Positions 23,479 to 36,500 of a stretch of 64,000 nucleotides of DNA are shown here, one piece after another. The translations under genes and the position numbers were made by a program. Within the stretch, counting starts at the first letter, position 1, and every line of letters starts with the position of its first letter. The notes under the pieces are model-generated. The model did no database searches, was not told the origin of the DNA, and was given only the letters and a program-made list of their open reading frames with translations. Origin of the DNA: Glossina fuscipes (taxonomy: Eukaryota; Arthropoda; Insecta; Diptera; Glossinidae); NCBI RefSeq assembly GCF_014805625.2, contig NW_023998417.1, forward strand, positions 6,362,522 to 6,426,521. The letters run 5' to 3'.

Positions 23479-24110
23479 GTGTTTGTTGAGCCTCTGGAAA
23501 ATTCAAATTGTCAACGCAATAGAATTGCAAAGAGTTTGAAGAATCCCAAGGATAAAAATTTATGGATAGATCTAAGCATTACCATTTACATTGGCCGCGA
23601 GACTGCATGGCTTTCAGTCGCGGACAATATTCTCTGTTTGATGAGCGTGAATGGTTTCTAAAGTCTGGCGCAACGATTAGTACCGAAAGTTGCCGACAAT
23701 ATTTACTCGATTTGAGCCATTCGCTGCTCAAAAGACGAGCAAAACCTTAAAAAAGGGAGCCCATGGTCATTTCTTTATATGTCATCTGTCCATCTGCCTC
23801 TACAGTAAAACCGTTTCGCGATATGTTAGAAGGACACAACTGTCTGAAGTGCTAGAATATACTGGTTACTCACCAAACAACAGTTGCCTCGATTCGATTC
23901 TATTTGATGTTTGCAACGACGGGGTACGCGCTTCTTGAAGCGCATTTAACTTCTTACCAAAATATATGAAAATCATTGCCTTAAAAGAACAACATCTGGG
24001 GATCGAAACAGTTCAGAGGGCGATAGTCTTGAATGGTTCGATAGTAAAGCAGATAATGGTTAAGAAGAGAAAAAATTATTCTGCCTAGCACAGCGTCGAG
24101 TCCCTAAGAC
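23479..24110 (+). pseudogene. Decayed mariner-family transposase
   Basis: Fragments in three frames follow the order of a mariner transposase. ENSNCQRNRIAKSLKNPKDK (23500s) resembles the linker region after the WVPHEL-type motif. WFLKSGATISTESCRQYLL and SHSLLKRRAKP (23670-23750) match the ELLKPGETI...YRQQL...L.EKRP region. SKTVSRYVRRTQLSEVLEY then TGYSPNNSCLDSILF (23800-23910) matches the YSPDLAPSDYHLF motif, with the third catalytic Asp kept. SLEWFDSKADN near 24030 matches the C-terminal WIDSWIASKD-like motif. The HDNARPH block is unrecognisable. Frameshifts and stops make it inactive. No terminal inverted repeats were identified, so the ends are approximate. Confidence 0.75.
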
Positions 24111-27100
24111 TTGAATTGCAAATGTCAAATCAGTATGTGTCTCATCATTTACGAGTGACTGAGTTGTCTTTTCGGTCTTACTTTTATTATTTTTAAATTA
24201 ATAAAATGAATATTTGTAAAAATAAAACGAACCAAATATTTTTATAATTGCCTCAGATATGAAAGATATGACTAAGCAATAATTGCTTATTGAAAATATT
24301 TTTCTCACAGTGGCGCTACATGTAAACTAATACTTAAAGTGTGCAATTGATTAGTATCGTTTTGATAAATATTTTATGATGTGTATGTATATATATATGT
24401 AAATGTATAAGGTAGTTCGAGCTTTTTATCCCTATTTTTGCGGCAAGGAGCTTTTCAAACGAAAGCAACACGAACTTCTTAGACTGCATTGATGGTATGA
24501 ATTTTAGAAACGAAAGCAAAAATTTCATTTATCCCTATGCTTCCATAGAGATTCAGTATCAATACATTTTGCTTGTCTACTTGTTGAGTTTTTTCCTAGG
24601 CCATAGATTGCGATCTCATAGGGCAAATATCAGCTCACCTTATGCACAGAGTACGCTATTATAACTTCCCTTCTTTTCTAAGTACATGAAAGAGTCTAGC
24701 TAGAGATGAAGAATTAATTAAATTAATGCATTTACACCTAAGGAAGGATTCGTATATTTATAAACGTCAGCATAAAGCCACAGCCTATACAGATTCTAAG
24801 TTCATATGTACGTTCGTATGCGTATGAGTTTTGTTATTATAGTCGTTGAAAAATATTCATTTAAGAAGTGAATATTTCGTCAATCTTGCAACCTATCATA
24901 GGGATCAAGCATTTAATACAACGTCAGCTTGCAAAATTCTTAACAATTTTTAAATATTCTCTTGGGCATTGTTGGTGCTATTATTAATTCATTCATCAAT
25001 TTATTGATTTTTATTATTTTTTTTTTTAAGGATTTTTGTTTTTCAATAATAGCATCTTCTATGCCTTCGTAAGTGCTACACATATACACATATATGCTCA
25101 TGTGTGCAAATTTCGTCTTGAAGCGAATCACAGCAACAACGTGGTTATTCAATTTTCATTTCAAGAAAACATTCAAGGTTAGTTTAGAATTTTATGCTTT
25201 TAGTGCATCTGAGTTTCCTTTGCCGCCTGGAAATCTTTTATAAATACAACCGTAAATATTTATAAAATAGTCATATAAATGTTTTTCTGATTTTCATATT
25301 ACCATAATATATAATGTATATTATTTCCGATTAGAACATAGATCCTTGAAAGCACTTTATGTCTTTGCCCGAGAACTTAAACAGAAAGAGAATTTCGTTT
25401 CAACTGCACATTGCTCGACTTGCTGTTAAAGGGTAAATATCATAGTAAATTTTTCAAAAAATTAATGTTTTTTTTCGACTTAAGTGAATCCTTAAATAAT
25501 CAAGAGTCACATGCAGAAATAATTGTGGATGTGTCAAAATTATTTAAACGTTCAAGCAAAAATGATTTTTAGAACATAATTTTAAGGCAGTATACGGCGA
25601 CTTGAAAAATGTTTTTAACCATATTTCTAAAATACACTTCTCCGGCGAAGTACGAAAGAGTCCTACGACAAGGCTGGCGTTTTTTTTTTTGGTCGAAAGG
25701 AGTTTTTTCTCGCTCAAGTGCTCACCAATCATAAAAAGCTGAATATTTTTGAAAACGCCTAAGCACTTGTTTGCCTAAAGGCATGTAGGTTAAATAATTT
25801 GTTTTTATTCAAAAAAATAAATAGACCGCGGAGTTCCTTTAATTGAAAATGCCTTGTGGAAGTAGTTCTTGTGTTGTTGTTTTTCAACGTTTTTCTAAAA
25901 CAATTCAAACAATTGGTGTTTTTTAAAGCTATGCAAATATTATTTTTCTATTAACTTTCCTTCTATTGCAAAAAAAAAAAAAAATGGTAGAAAAACTTTG
26001 TTTTTTATGCGGTTACAGCGGTCTTGCCCCTCAAAACAATTTGCTCTCGCAGAAAATCTCTAAGGCAATTAAAACTCTTAACCATTAAACTAATAAGCAT
26101 TCTAGGATAGACCGTTTTTTCCTTTTTTTTAGTGTTATTCAGTTATATACTAATTGACTGCTGACCAACAAATAAATAAATAAATAAAACTTATGTTGAA
26201 AGTAATTGAAAGGAAAATCTTATATCGCAGATCATTTCACTTCATTTCAAATAATGAAAGCAATAAAAAGAAGAAGAGTGAATGACCTTTTTTTACAACG
26301 CGGCCTGTTATCTCTTATCGTATTATGTTGATTATATATATATAGAAGAAAAATAAGGTAGATATTGATTAAGTAATGGTACGCATAAGAATTTATTGTA
26401 ATGTCAGAAAGGTGATAAGGCGCATTAAGGCGCTGACTGAGGTCGAAAATTTGCAAAGGTGAGCTAAAAAGTCGGATTTTTATTTTTTAGGTTAAAGACT
26501 TCTTATATACCTTCTTTTTTAGGTAAAGACTTCTTATATTGCTCCTCTTCTTTTTTTTATTAGTAATCGTTAATCGGTTCCTATCAAATCCAAATTAAAT
26601 GAATTAAAATTGTAAAGGTAAACAAAAGGTTAGGAAATGAGTTTTAATATGTAAGCTATAATTTCGGACAAATGAAATATGATTTTTTTTTTATTAATTG
26701 CTATCCAAAAGTCTTATATGGAACTTTTGCTTTGTTAGTCATTTCAATGATCAGAATTAAGCGGGGAAAAGGACGAAGGGATTCACTGTGGTCGCCTAAG
26801 CGGTAAGAGTTGTATCTTTACCAACTGAGCACTCCTTATAACACCATCTTCGTATTCGTGAATCATATATTCTTCGCATATAAACTGAATGAATACCTTA
26901 CTATCCAAGAAAACTTAGACTTTTAAATTTTTTAAAGGTTAATTTTACATTAACATGTCGTATAAATAAATTCAACTTTTAGATTAAATTCTACCTTAGT
27001 ATTATTTATATAGGCAATTACATTTCAGTGTTTTAATAAAATTGTTTAGGTTTAAGTTATATATACGCATACGGACAACGTTAGTTAAGAAATATGAAAT

Positions 27101-30100
27101 TCTGTTAACTTTAGCAAAATATTAAAGTTAAATGAAGTGTTTTTATAAATGCTTCAAAGGTTGTTTAAGATGTACGTACCATTCATTCATTAAAGATAAT
27201 TTTAGGTATAATATTCTCTTTGTTAAGTGTAAATTGTACTTCAATGTCCTCTCTGTATAAATTCATTTTCCGTTTTCAAATTGCATTATCTTGGTAAAGA
27301 TTTGTGTTCATTTTGTAGAATTACTTGCGATACAAACCGAATTGCAAAGTCTAAATGTTATACACGACTGCATAGATTATCAACTTAAATGCAGAGACAG
27401 AAGTGCACAGCTGCTTCTATAAATCATTTCGATGTTAAACACAAGTTAATTTAAATACTAAATGTCCTAAAGATAAATGAAAATTTTTGGTTAGCGAATG
27501 CAATGACTTTTGGCAAAATGTTGAATTCACTTACAAACAAACAAATATGGCGACCATTAAATTTCATTTATTACTTCGTCTAGTATCATTTTTCCTCAAT
27601 GATAGAAAAGATAGACCTATGTCTTTCAAATTTAGAAGAAGTGACGTATATACGACAAATTAGTCTCTTCGATTAGCAATTTTTCATAAAATGCTTGAAA
27701 TTAAACCTGATCGTCATATAAAAGAAAATTTTTCGTAAAAATGATTAGATGGGAGGGGACTCTCAAGATCATATTTTTTATTCATCCTTGTCGAAATGTA
27801 TTAATAATAGAACTGCGAACATGAAAATGAGCGAATAAATTCTATACTTTTAAATGAACGAATGGACGGACAATTGACTAGGGAGATTATTTTAAATCAA
27901 TTCGTAAATAAGACGATGAGTCCACTTTGCTTTCCTCTGGATATTACGTATGATTACAGTTGACATACCGTTGCCGCATATGGCGTAGAGAGTAAATAGT
28001 TAAGTTACACAAGGAAAAGACAAAAAAGAAAGGGCAATAATAAAGAAGAGAGATACATATATTTTAAATCATCTCAAGGAGACACTATGTGGAAATTTGT
28101 ATCGAGCCTTCAAGAGGTCATATTTATATTTCATTTATTCAATTCACGCGTTTACCTTCGTATATGGGATCAATTAAGACTGTCTTCTACGCCTTATACG
28201 TTTTACGCAGATATGTGCAGATATCTAATTGTGTTTGTTAGTTATGAGAGTATAAAAATTGATCATGGTTCCTATCATCAAAAATTTTGACTTGGCCCGA
28301 ATTGATAATTGCGTCGAATCTCTTTCGACGACACCCGAAAATTATTCGAATTCTGTCACGAACTATTACCGACTAATGCCCAGTTTGTAACCTTATCCTT
28401 TTATTCTTTTGTGATTATTCTAATGACCAGCTAAGGTATTCACTATTTCGTAAACTTCAACTGCGAGCAAATGAACAGAAGCTGGTATGGTTCTCACAGA
28501 ACTTCATACTGAATAAAAGTACGTTTGTACTTTATGGTATGTTCTCTTGTAATTGCAAACAAACTAACGCAGATAGCATACCTTCGTCTAGTACATAAAA
28601 CTCACTTGATTGCTGTGCTTTAAAAGAAAACATTCGTAATTGCATTTTAGTACAAAGTTATGGTAAGAGAGTGAGTGTACTTATCGTAGCTATGGTAATA
28701 TCTGTGTGAATGTTAATGAAATAAAAGTAAGAATGAATAAATATAAAAGAATATTCTTTAAAGCCCATTAACGTAGTTTTGTAATGTATGCGAATTATAA
28801 CAGATGCAAGTTAGTAAATTTTTTTTTGTATAATTAAAGGCTATTACCTACAAATTATAACCGGATAAAGTGAAAAGTGAAAGCACATTTCGTTCAGTAT
28901 ATATGATCTTTTTCTTCCTCCTTGTAGTTGTGTGTGGTGTAATCAGCGGTTTATATTATTATTACTATTATTATTATTAAATGATAGTTTGCTGCTGGAC
29001 AAGAGAACATATTACCAAAGGTAACTTTTCTGTCTTAATATTTGTAACCAAGCAAAAATCAGACGAAAAGACACACAAAGTATGCTAAATCCATAAATCA
29101 ATTTTTCAATTTCCTAACTCGAAGGATATTGCATCCCAATAACGCTTCCATGTTTGCAGAAAATCTTGTACTCTTTATTATTGCGAAGCCTTGAATCGAT
29201 GAACGCACTTACAGTCGCTTGCTTGCAAATACTTTTGAAAGAAAAAATCATTGCTTTAAAAAGCTAATTAATTCACTTGTACAGATCATGCAGGAAAATT
29301 CTAGGAATCTAAGAGCTACATTTTTTTTAATACTGCTTACAGCTTCAAATAAAATTTATAAATATTTTTATAACATAAGGAGTATATGTCTACAACGGCA
29401 AAACCATCAAAAAATGAAAATTGTTTCTTTCTCTAGCATACAGTTCGACGTTGGCGCCTTAGACAAATAAGTAATGGGAGGATAGATAAAGGGTAACGCG
29501 ATGGGTGTTATCTACCACACATATGCATCACATATGGAGAGGTTTTTGAGTCCATCAGGGAAGTGATTTTTAAAGCCGCATTGTTTTAGCCGTTTTTCAT
29601 ATATCGTATATCTAGAGTTACTCCTTCACATTAAAGCTTATAGAATGTAAGATGACCGAAAACCAGATGGGCTATCGTATTCGAAAACATATCAGATGAT
29701 TTCGAATGCACCGATCGTGACAGACAGGTTTCGAGGGGATGACAATAACATTTCCTCTTTCTTTCTCCTTTGAGGTGTCGTGCCGAACATATCGTGAGTT
29801 TTTGGTCTACAGTATTCCGATAGACCTATGGACACCAGCAGCTGGTGGAGTTAGAATTTTGGTCACGACAGCAAGACTAAGCGGACTAATTGACGACTCT
29901 AAGTAGAAAGAGATGGAGAGGCGTATGCATGATCAGCAAGTGTTTTGCCTGTACAAAAGTGCCGAGCACTTTCCTAGAAAGTAAAAAACTAACTGACGAT
30001 TAATAGCCATGCCGTATGTACCGTTATTGGTACACATCCCACACACTATCATGAACAATATTAGAGCGCATAAAATTTTGTTAGCAACCAACGTTCTGAT

Positions 30101-31317
30101 GTCGTTATACATATATATATATCAATGTCCACAAAGAAATGACGGCACTTGCTGGGTAAATTGGTACCGTTGGTTACTTTATCCAAGGAATACTTGGTCC
30201 GCGAAGATAATAGTTGGCGAATATTGCAGATGAGGTAACGTTCCTAACATTTTCTTGACAAAAACGTTGCAATTAGAAAAGTGCTGATTTGATCTGAAAC
30301 TTTCAACGTTGGAGCATGAGTTTAAAAGTTTGTAAAGTTTTGTCTTTTTATTCACATTTGTTTCGATACGAAAAAAAAAAAACGCTATTGTAAAACTAAA
30401 TCAACGCATTGCTATTTACAGTAAACTGCGTGTTCGTCTTTCTTCAAATATTTTCACTTACGTAAAAACTACATAAAAAAAGAATTTAGTTTTGTATTTG
30501 TTAGTCAAAGTTGTTTTATGTTTGTGTGCGTACCGCGTCCTTTATATGCGCTTGATTTTCCATACGTGCGAGACGGTTCCGCTACAGGTAAGAAAGTTTT
30601 TTTTTATTCTCGTCAATTGGTTTGCAATTTATTTTCGCTATTCTGTAAACAAGTTGTTACCTTTTTGTTTAACACTAAGGTATTTGAAGTTGACGTATTG
30701 CAATTTCAGTTTTAAAGCTTAGTAAGACATAATTCTTAAAAGAGAGTTTTTTTTAAAAAAAAAGAACTTTAAATGTATTATTTCATCTTGCACTTTCGAC
30801 ATTTTCAATCATCATTGAATCTGTCTATGTAAATTACGTTGCACAAAACATTGCATATTTGCATAAATATTATTTTTAAAAGACTGTAATGACATTACAT
30901 GCGCCCAGTCCTACATACACTAATATATGAGTAGTCATATATGCTATTGCACACGATGTACATACATACATCTCTTTAAGTGCTCGCATACATGAATGCA
31001 TACGGAAAAGGAAAATGTTGGGATAGTTGAAAAACATTTCAAATAATGATGATTGCATCTTTCATAAGTAAAATTTAATTAAGCAAAAAATTTCCATTAG
31101 AAGTAATTAAATAAATAAATTAACAAATACTTGATTACCTTTCTATACCTGATTGCATTAAATGAAAGTTTTAAATAAAAAAAAAATGAAACTTTTGTTG
31201 CGCATTATAGTAACCCATTTAATTTAATTCTTCATAGTCATGCATAGTCAGTCATATGCCTGGACGCATAAGGAAAAGCTGTTCCGTTGATTTCCATGGA
31301 AATTTTACTTACGATGA
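24111..31317. other. Gene-poor AT-rich intergenic region
   Basis: No exon recognised. It contains a partial SINE copy (26761-26862), an imperfect tandem duplication of a GGTAAAGACTTCTTATAT-like unit at about 26490-26540, and a GC-richer stretch at about 29640-30240 with no frame I can assign. Short open frames are compatible with chance. Confidence 0.55.
26761..26862 (-). repeat. tRNA-derived SINE-like element, partial copy (second unit)
   Basis: GTATCTTTACCAACTGAGCA followed by CTCCTTATAACACC aligns with GTGTCTTTACGGACCGAGCA followed by ATCACCTTAACACC of the 53945 copy. On the minus strand, GTGCTCAGTTGGTAAAG closely resembles a tRNA A box (TRGYNNAGTTGG). The head unit is missing or unrecognisable. 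Confidence 0.5.
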
Positions 31318-31610
31318 ATACATGAATGGGAGATATTGAAAAGTTCCCACGGCTTTCAGCTTCCTTTGGTAAGCTGCTCCTTTCAAATGATTCCAAACTG
31401 TCATGTGGTTAATGTTCAGAGATTCGGCTATATCCTGACAGGTTTCGAGCCGGTCTTTCTCCACCAGTTGCAAAATTCCATCGACTTTTCACCGAAATTT
31501 GCGCAATGGAATCGAGCAAAGCACTCATGCGTCCTTTGTTCACACATAATATGCTCACCGCATATTTCACAAATTTTTCTTTTTATCTTTTTTATAGTAA
31601 AAAAGCGGTA
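31318..31610 (-). pseudogene. Mariner transposase N-terminal DNA-binding domain, truncated and frameshifted
   Basis: Read on the minus strand, ICEICGEHIMCEQRTHECFA then RFHCANFGE corresponds to the first helix-turn-helix region of mariner transposases (IC.VYGE..MSER..Q.WFARF.SGNFD). After a frameshift in the next about 40 bp, LVEKDRLE plus TCQDIAESLNINHMTVWNHL, then KGAAYQRKLKAV, matches the second helix-turn-helix and the start of the KLDKWVPHEL motif. A stop follows shortly after, and no DDD catalytic domain lies downstream. It is a remnant of a different copy from the one at 23479, since it covers the part that copy lacks. Confidence 0.75.
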
Positions 31611-32945
31611 TTTCTTCACATAGAAGCTTTTACACGAGCAAAGAGTAAGAAAATTATCTTTATAAAAAATATAAGCTGAAATGTTATCTTTGAAGCACTT
31701 GTTCGTTTGAGGCAACCAGGTGAGTGTTGCCCGATACACATACGCGAAACCGCAAAAATTTTTCAACATCACCTGATATGTCTTGACTGTTTTATATAGC
31801 TGGCAAATATATCTAAAAAGACGGATTTATCCATTTGCTCGATGCTCAATGAAAAAATTTGAAGAGAAAAATTATATTAAGTGCTAAGCGAGGAAAAGCT
31901 TTAAAAAACTGTTGCTGCTCATGTATTTAAAAACAAATTACGAATTGCAAAACAAATAGCAATTAACACGAAAACACTTACATCTCCGTAAGCGGAATTA
32001 AATAAAAGCACTCTACATAAACATATGAAAAACATGGAAGAACCACAAGGTAAATTAAAAGCAAAAAAAAAAAAAAACTATTTAAATGAATATTTAAATT
32101 CACGGTCCAACGATAGGAATTTGTAACGATTAAATTAAAGACTTACGTAAGGAAATCTAAACAGCGATTATGGAAAGGACACACATTTGACGTAAAGAAA
32201 AAAAAAACATTTGAAAAAAAGCATTTTGTAAAGCTCATGCTAATCATTTGAAAAATTAAGTTCAAGAGGTCGAAGTTCGTCCGACAGTCACCACTTTAGA
32301 GTGCTCTCCAGTCCACCTGCATTCTACTGTGGAGGAGCCGACCCGTCTGCAATTAAACACAGCTGATTATTTTGAATGGTTCGATCATTCTCACCGTAAA
32401 CAAAATATCGACGCTATTGAACATCGCTGGGGATAGTATATTCTGCTAAAAGTGAATTATATAGTTAAGTGAAAATATTTGTATATGTATATGTTTTGTG
32501 TCTTAATTGTCAGATCCGTTACTTCGGGGAGTACCCATGAATTTATACAATGCGAGTTATGTTCAAGTTAATTAATACATTCGTACATCGAGAAACATTT
32601 ATCAGAAACGTATCATTCATCAAAAAAAAAAACAAAAAAAACATATATATATATGTACACAGCCGAATAAACATTGAGAGGCTAACGATTGCAATCTCAT
32701 GCTATTCTATACCTATATCTATATCTATATCCATATCTTTACTTATGTCCATATCTTATCCAGCTAGTGGCTCTACACTGGGCTGGAGGCCATCTCGGAA
32801 TCGCTTTCGCATTTCCTCGAGATGAAATGTTACGGATAAGGAATTTTCATTGTATCATCCTACCTTCCTGTCTTCGCCGGATATTAGGAGTTCGTATGGA
32901 TATATACCGAAGTGTGTCCTACCAAAAACCAGCGCATTTCTTCCA

Positions 32946-33550
32946 TTATTCGGTGTCGTTTACTATAACCGCTAGTAGGTTATGTAGGGTAATTTCTAAT
33001 TCCAGAGATTTGAAAAGCCTCAACGTTTCACAAACCGCAAGCGTTATCTGTTCGTCAGTTGGAACGCCATAAACAATTCCAACAATATCCACAACCAGTG
33101 AAAATGGGTTTAGGAAGAAACTGGCTTTTCCTTGTGTTCCTTCCACAGTTTGGTCTACGTGTGGGATGGGTTGCAGGTTTACCTTCCTTTCGAGTCGTTT
33201 TCGCATCGATACTACTATTCTTTCAATCCTGTCTGCTAAACCGGATATTGCTAAATTTGCAGACATCGCTGCAATTCCCTGCGTCGCTAGTTCTTTCCTT
33301 TTTCGCTGTGAGTGCATAACTACCCCTTCAACAGTGGCTCGTTGGGTAATATTACTGGCAAGACTGCTCACGCGGCCGTTGAAACTCTGCGCTGGGCCGT
33401 TATCCCAGCGTGGACAGCTTTAAACCGCCTCTAGCTTTCGCAGAAGATGTTTACCTTGTAAGATTCTCTCTGTCCAAATCGATGCGGCATATATCAATTG
33501 CGCATTGGCTACGATGCATATAAATTTTCGCCTCATGTTTGGCATAATTT
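32946..33550 (-). pseudogene. Scrambled non-LTR retrotransposon reverse-transcriptase fragments
   Basis: Minus strand. A 141-codon open stretch (33371-32946) ends with VVDIVGIVYGVPTDEQITLA, CETLRLFKSLELEITLH and NLLAVIVNDTE. This fits the palm of R1/LOA/Jockey-type reverse transcriptases (FADDIAVV... then a W...GL.LA..KTEAVLV block), with the catalytic ADD changed to VVD. GTQGKASFFLNPF just before may be a shortened GVPQGSVLGPLLWN motif. Another frame at about 33545-33424 reads MRRKFICIVANAQLIYAASI then WTERILQG, like the RR...VV.S.LLYGAPIW thumb motif. The thumb lies upstream of the palm, the reverse of the native order, so the piece is rearranged. The 90 residues preceding the palm are unassigned. 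Confidence 0.5.
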
Positions 33551-36500
33551 TACCTAGAGTGTATACTATATACATATCGACGTATGTGTCTACGGCTGCA
33601 TCTTTATTTATTTCTGTATCTCTATCTATAACTGTATCTATGTCTATATCATAGCACTTCTAGTACTTCAAAGTTCGATGTATAAGAAATTTGATCGGCC
33701 AACTGATATGCTCGCTACTAACCAATACAGAGATCATATAAAATTTCTTAAAATGTTACCCGATTTTTGCTATAAGATGGAAAAGATTTTATTCACTTGT
33801 TGCTTAATCATAGTTAAGTCTTTTGGAAAATGGGAAAATTTACTCGCAATGAAATGCCTGCTTACAACGCCTTAGCTAATGTTTAAATTATGCGCAACAT
33901 TGCTTGGCAAATATCTCTCTTGTGTTATTATGGACTACTCTACTCTTTTATAAATGACATAAAGTATTTTTTCATTTTATGCAGGTTTATTTTGTGTATT
34001 TGCTTGCACTTTCAAATAAATAAATATTTACGCGACAATTTGTTGCAGACGAGAGAGTTTTTCAATTAATTTTCAATGTGTTACAATGTTTTTGACATGC
34101 CATTGGGGACAGTGTTACTATATTTCGATAGAAGAGACAAAAATTTTGAATTCTAATGAATTTCGTCAGCAGTTCGAATGACATTTTTAACTTTATTTTA
34201 TAATTTAACATAAATCAGGCTTTGAGACAAAAAAAAAAAAAAATTCTTTTCGAATTATCTTTTATTTTGAAATGCTTTTTGGGATTTTTTCCCAAAAAAT
34301 TTTCATTTGCTTTTTTTTTTTAACTTTGTATCATGGAATTTGCTCTGTTTTCTTTTCTATTTTATAAAATTAGTGAGCATTCAAAGTAATTCCAAATCGT
34401 TTCGGTATTTGATTAGATAGCGAATTGATCGAAATATCGTCCCAGGACGAATTAGTGAATCAATTTGCTTGTGATGTCATCAATTTTTGGTTATTTTTCA
34501 CTTTTCTATTCTCTCCACGTCGTGAGAGTGCAGGAGAATGATAATCAAAATTTACTGATTATATATTATACACAAGCACAAACACACTTTCATAGGAGTG
34601 TCTTTCTTTTCTACGAACCTATTGCGTTTTATATTAAAAATTAGGAAAATTAGTAAATACGGAAAATGTACCTAAGACCTAATCCATTAAACCATCACTT
34701 GCGGGAGAAGGGCATAAATTTTGGAAAAATCTGCGACAAATTACTGTGAGAAGTTTGTTTTAAAAAAAAAAATCTTTTCCTCCGGTAAGAATAAAAATTT
34801 TTAAAAACATGTCTTTCAATATTCATATTATAATTGATCCCTCTATTCGTAATTTTTCGCGCAAACATGACAAGATTGCATTGTAACGAATGATAAACTA
34901 TATATAAAGTTTTTTTAATACTCCGGATTCGGATACTTAAGATTGAATAAACGAGAGATTCGCCACTAAAAAATCCTAGCATATCTGTTTAAAAATTAAG
35001 ATTGATTTCGAAACTTGTATATACCGTAATGCTAATCAATAAAAGAATAATTAAATATTTTAAAAATAATCAACAAACATCACTTACCTCATATCCTTTC
35101 ATACATATCCGTTTTGATTTTAGTTTTTTCTGAAATAAGAGAAACAATGAGTTTAATTTTTAAACTTAGTTTTGTTTGCAAAATAATTGCGAAATTTTCA
35201 CAAGCATATATTATCGTAGTATATACCATGTATTTTGTTTTATATTACTTAACTTCACATCATATTATTTAGAGTCACTAGTATCTGCTCTTACCTACTA
35301 AGCTATCCGATGTAGCTTGATTTACTTTAAAAATTTCTAAAAGCCAACATTTGCCAAATACTGACTTACTTGCAATGGACAAACCCAGAAAAGAAGTATA
35401 TGGGACTCTTATGGAAAAATAATGCCTTTAAAGAAAGCAACGCTCACTCATGCGCTTTGCACCTGCCTTGGCCTTGAAAATTGCCAGAAAACTCTAACGA
35501 CTTTTCTAATATGTAAAATAAAATTTTCGTACCTCTTATGAATGTTATGTTGCTAACCCTACGTTAAAAGTATTCTTCCTCAGAGGTTATGCAAAAACTA
35601 AAGCGAGCAATTATACTTTATTATGAAGATGGCTTCATTTCTCTTCGGTTACAATAACTGTAGTTGCGCTGATGGGAGTTTATGTCCTTATCATCTCTAA
35701 GCGAACTATTGAAATTGGAAAATTTTGTGTAGAGACACCGTATATTATGTATACATGTATGCACGGACGTTAAAGTATCATCCACATGTAAATTCTTTAC
35801 AAATCGTATTAGTTTCTGTGCTTTTGTCATATGTATTTTTTTATTCATTCACAATATGTTAAAAATATATATATATATATATTTATTTAAAAAAAAAGAA
35901 GAGAATATATAATAACTTCAACCGAGTTATTTGAATTTTAAAATAAAAAACAAATATTGATTTTTATATTTTTAGATATTTGTCAAGCAAGTCCAATATC
36001 CAGATGCTCTTCATAATATTTCCATATTATGAACGGCGGTTATGTAAGCATAGAATCGACTAGTCTTTTTGAAAGCGTTTCGTATGAAGACAACCTAGAA
36101 CTTTAGATCTATGTGATGTCTGCCTAAATTTCCCAATGGACATGAATTTGAATCGTATTGAACAAAATCGCGATTCTCAAAATCCCTTTTTAGAGTTGAG
36201 AACAAGCTTTGTCTCAATGTCGTTACTAATACACAAAGTTACCTCCTTGGATGAGATTAACGAAATGCATGCAATTATATCGTCAAAAATTGACTGTTAT
36301 TCGTTTTAAATTTTTTTTATTATTTTTTTATTTTTTTTTATGACAAATCACTCATGGGATGTTCTTTATGGTTAACAAGAATTGAGAAAAGAAAAGAGGT
36401 GTCCCTATGCCCAATCGGCAAGTGTTATGTCTTTATCTATATCAGACTATGATGTCTAAGGGCGATCTTTCGCTTGGCGATGCATCGTACTGGCTGTTTC

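Noticed and set aside
31336..31623. 95-codon plus-strand frame as a gene
   Set aside because: The minus strand of the same DNA carries recognisable mariner helix-turn-helix motifs, so this frame is a shadow.
32550..33072. Plus-strand frames with repeated Tyr-Leu or Ser-Ile units
   Set aside because: The repeats come from a TATCTA/CCATATC hexanucleotide-like tract (about 32707-32760), and the remainder is antisense to the reverse-transcriptase remnant.
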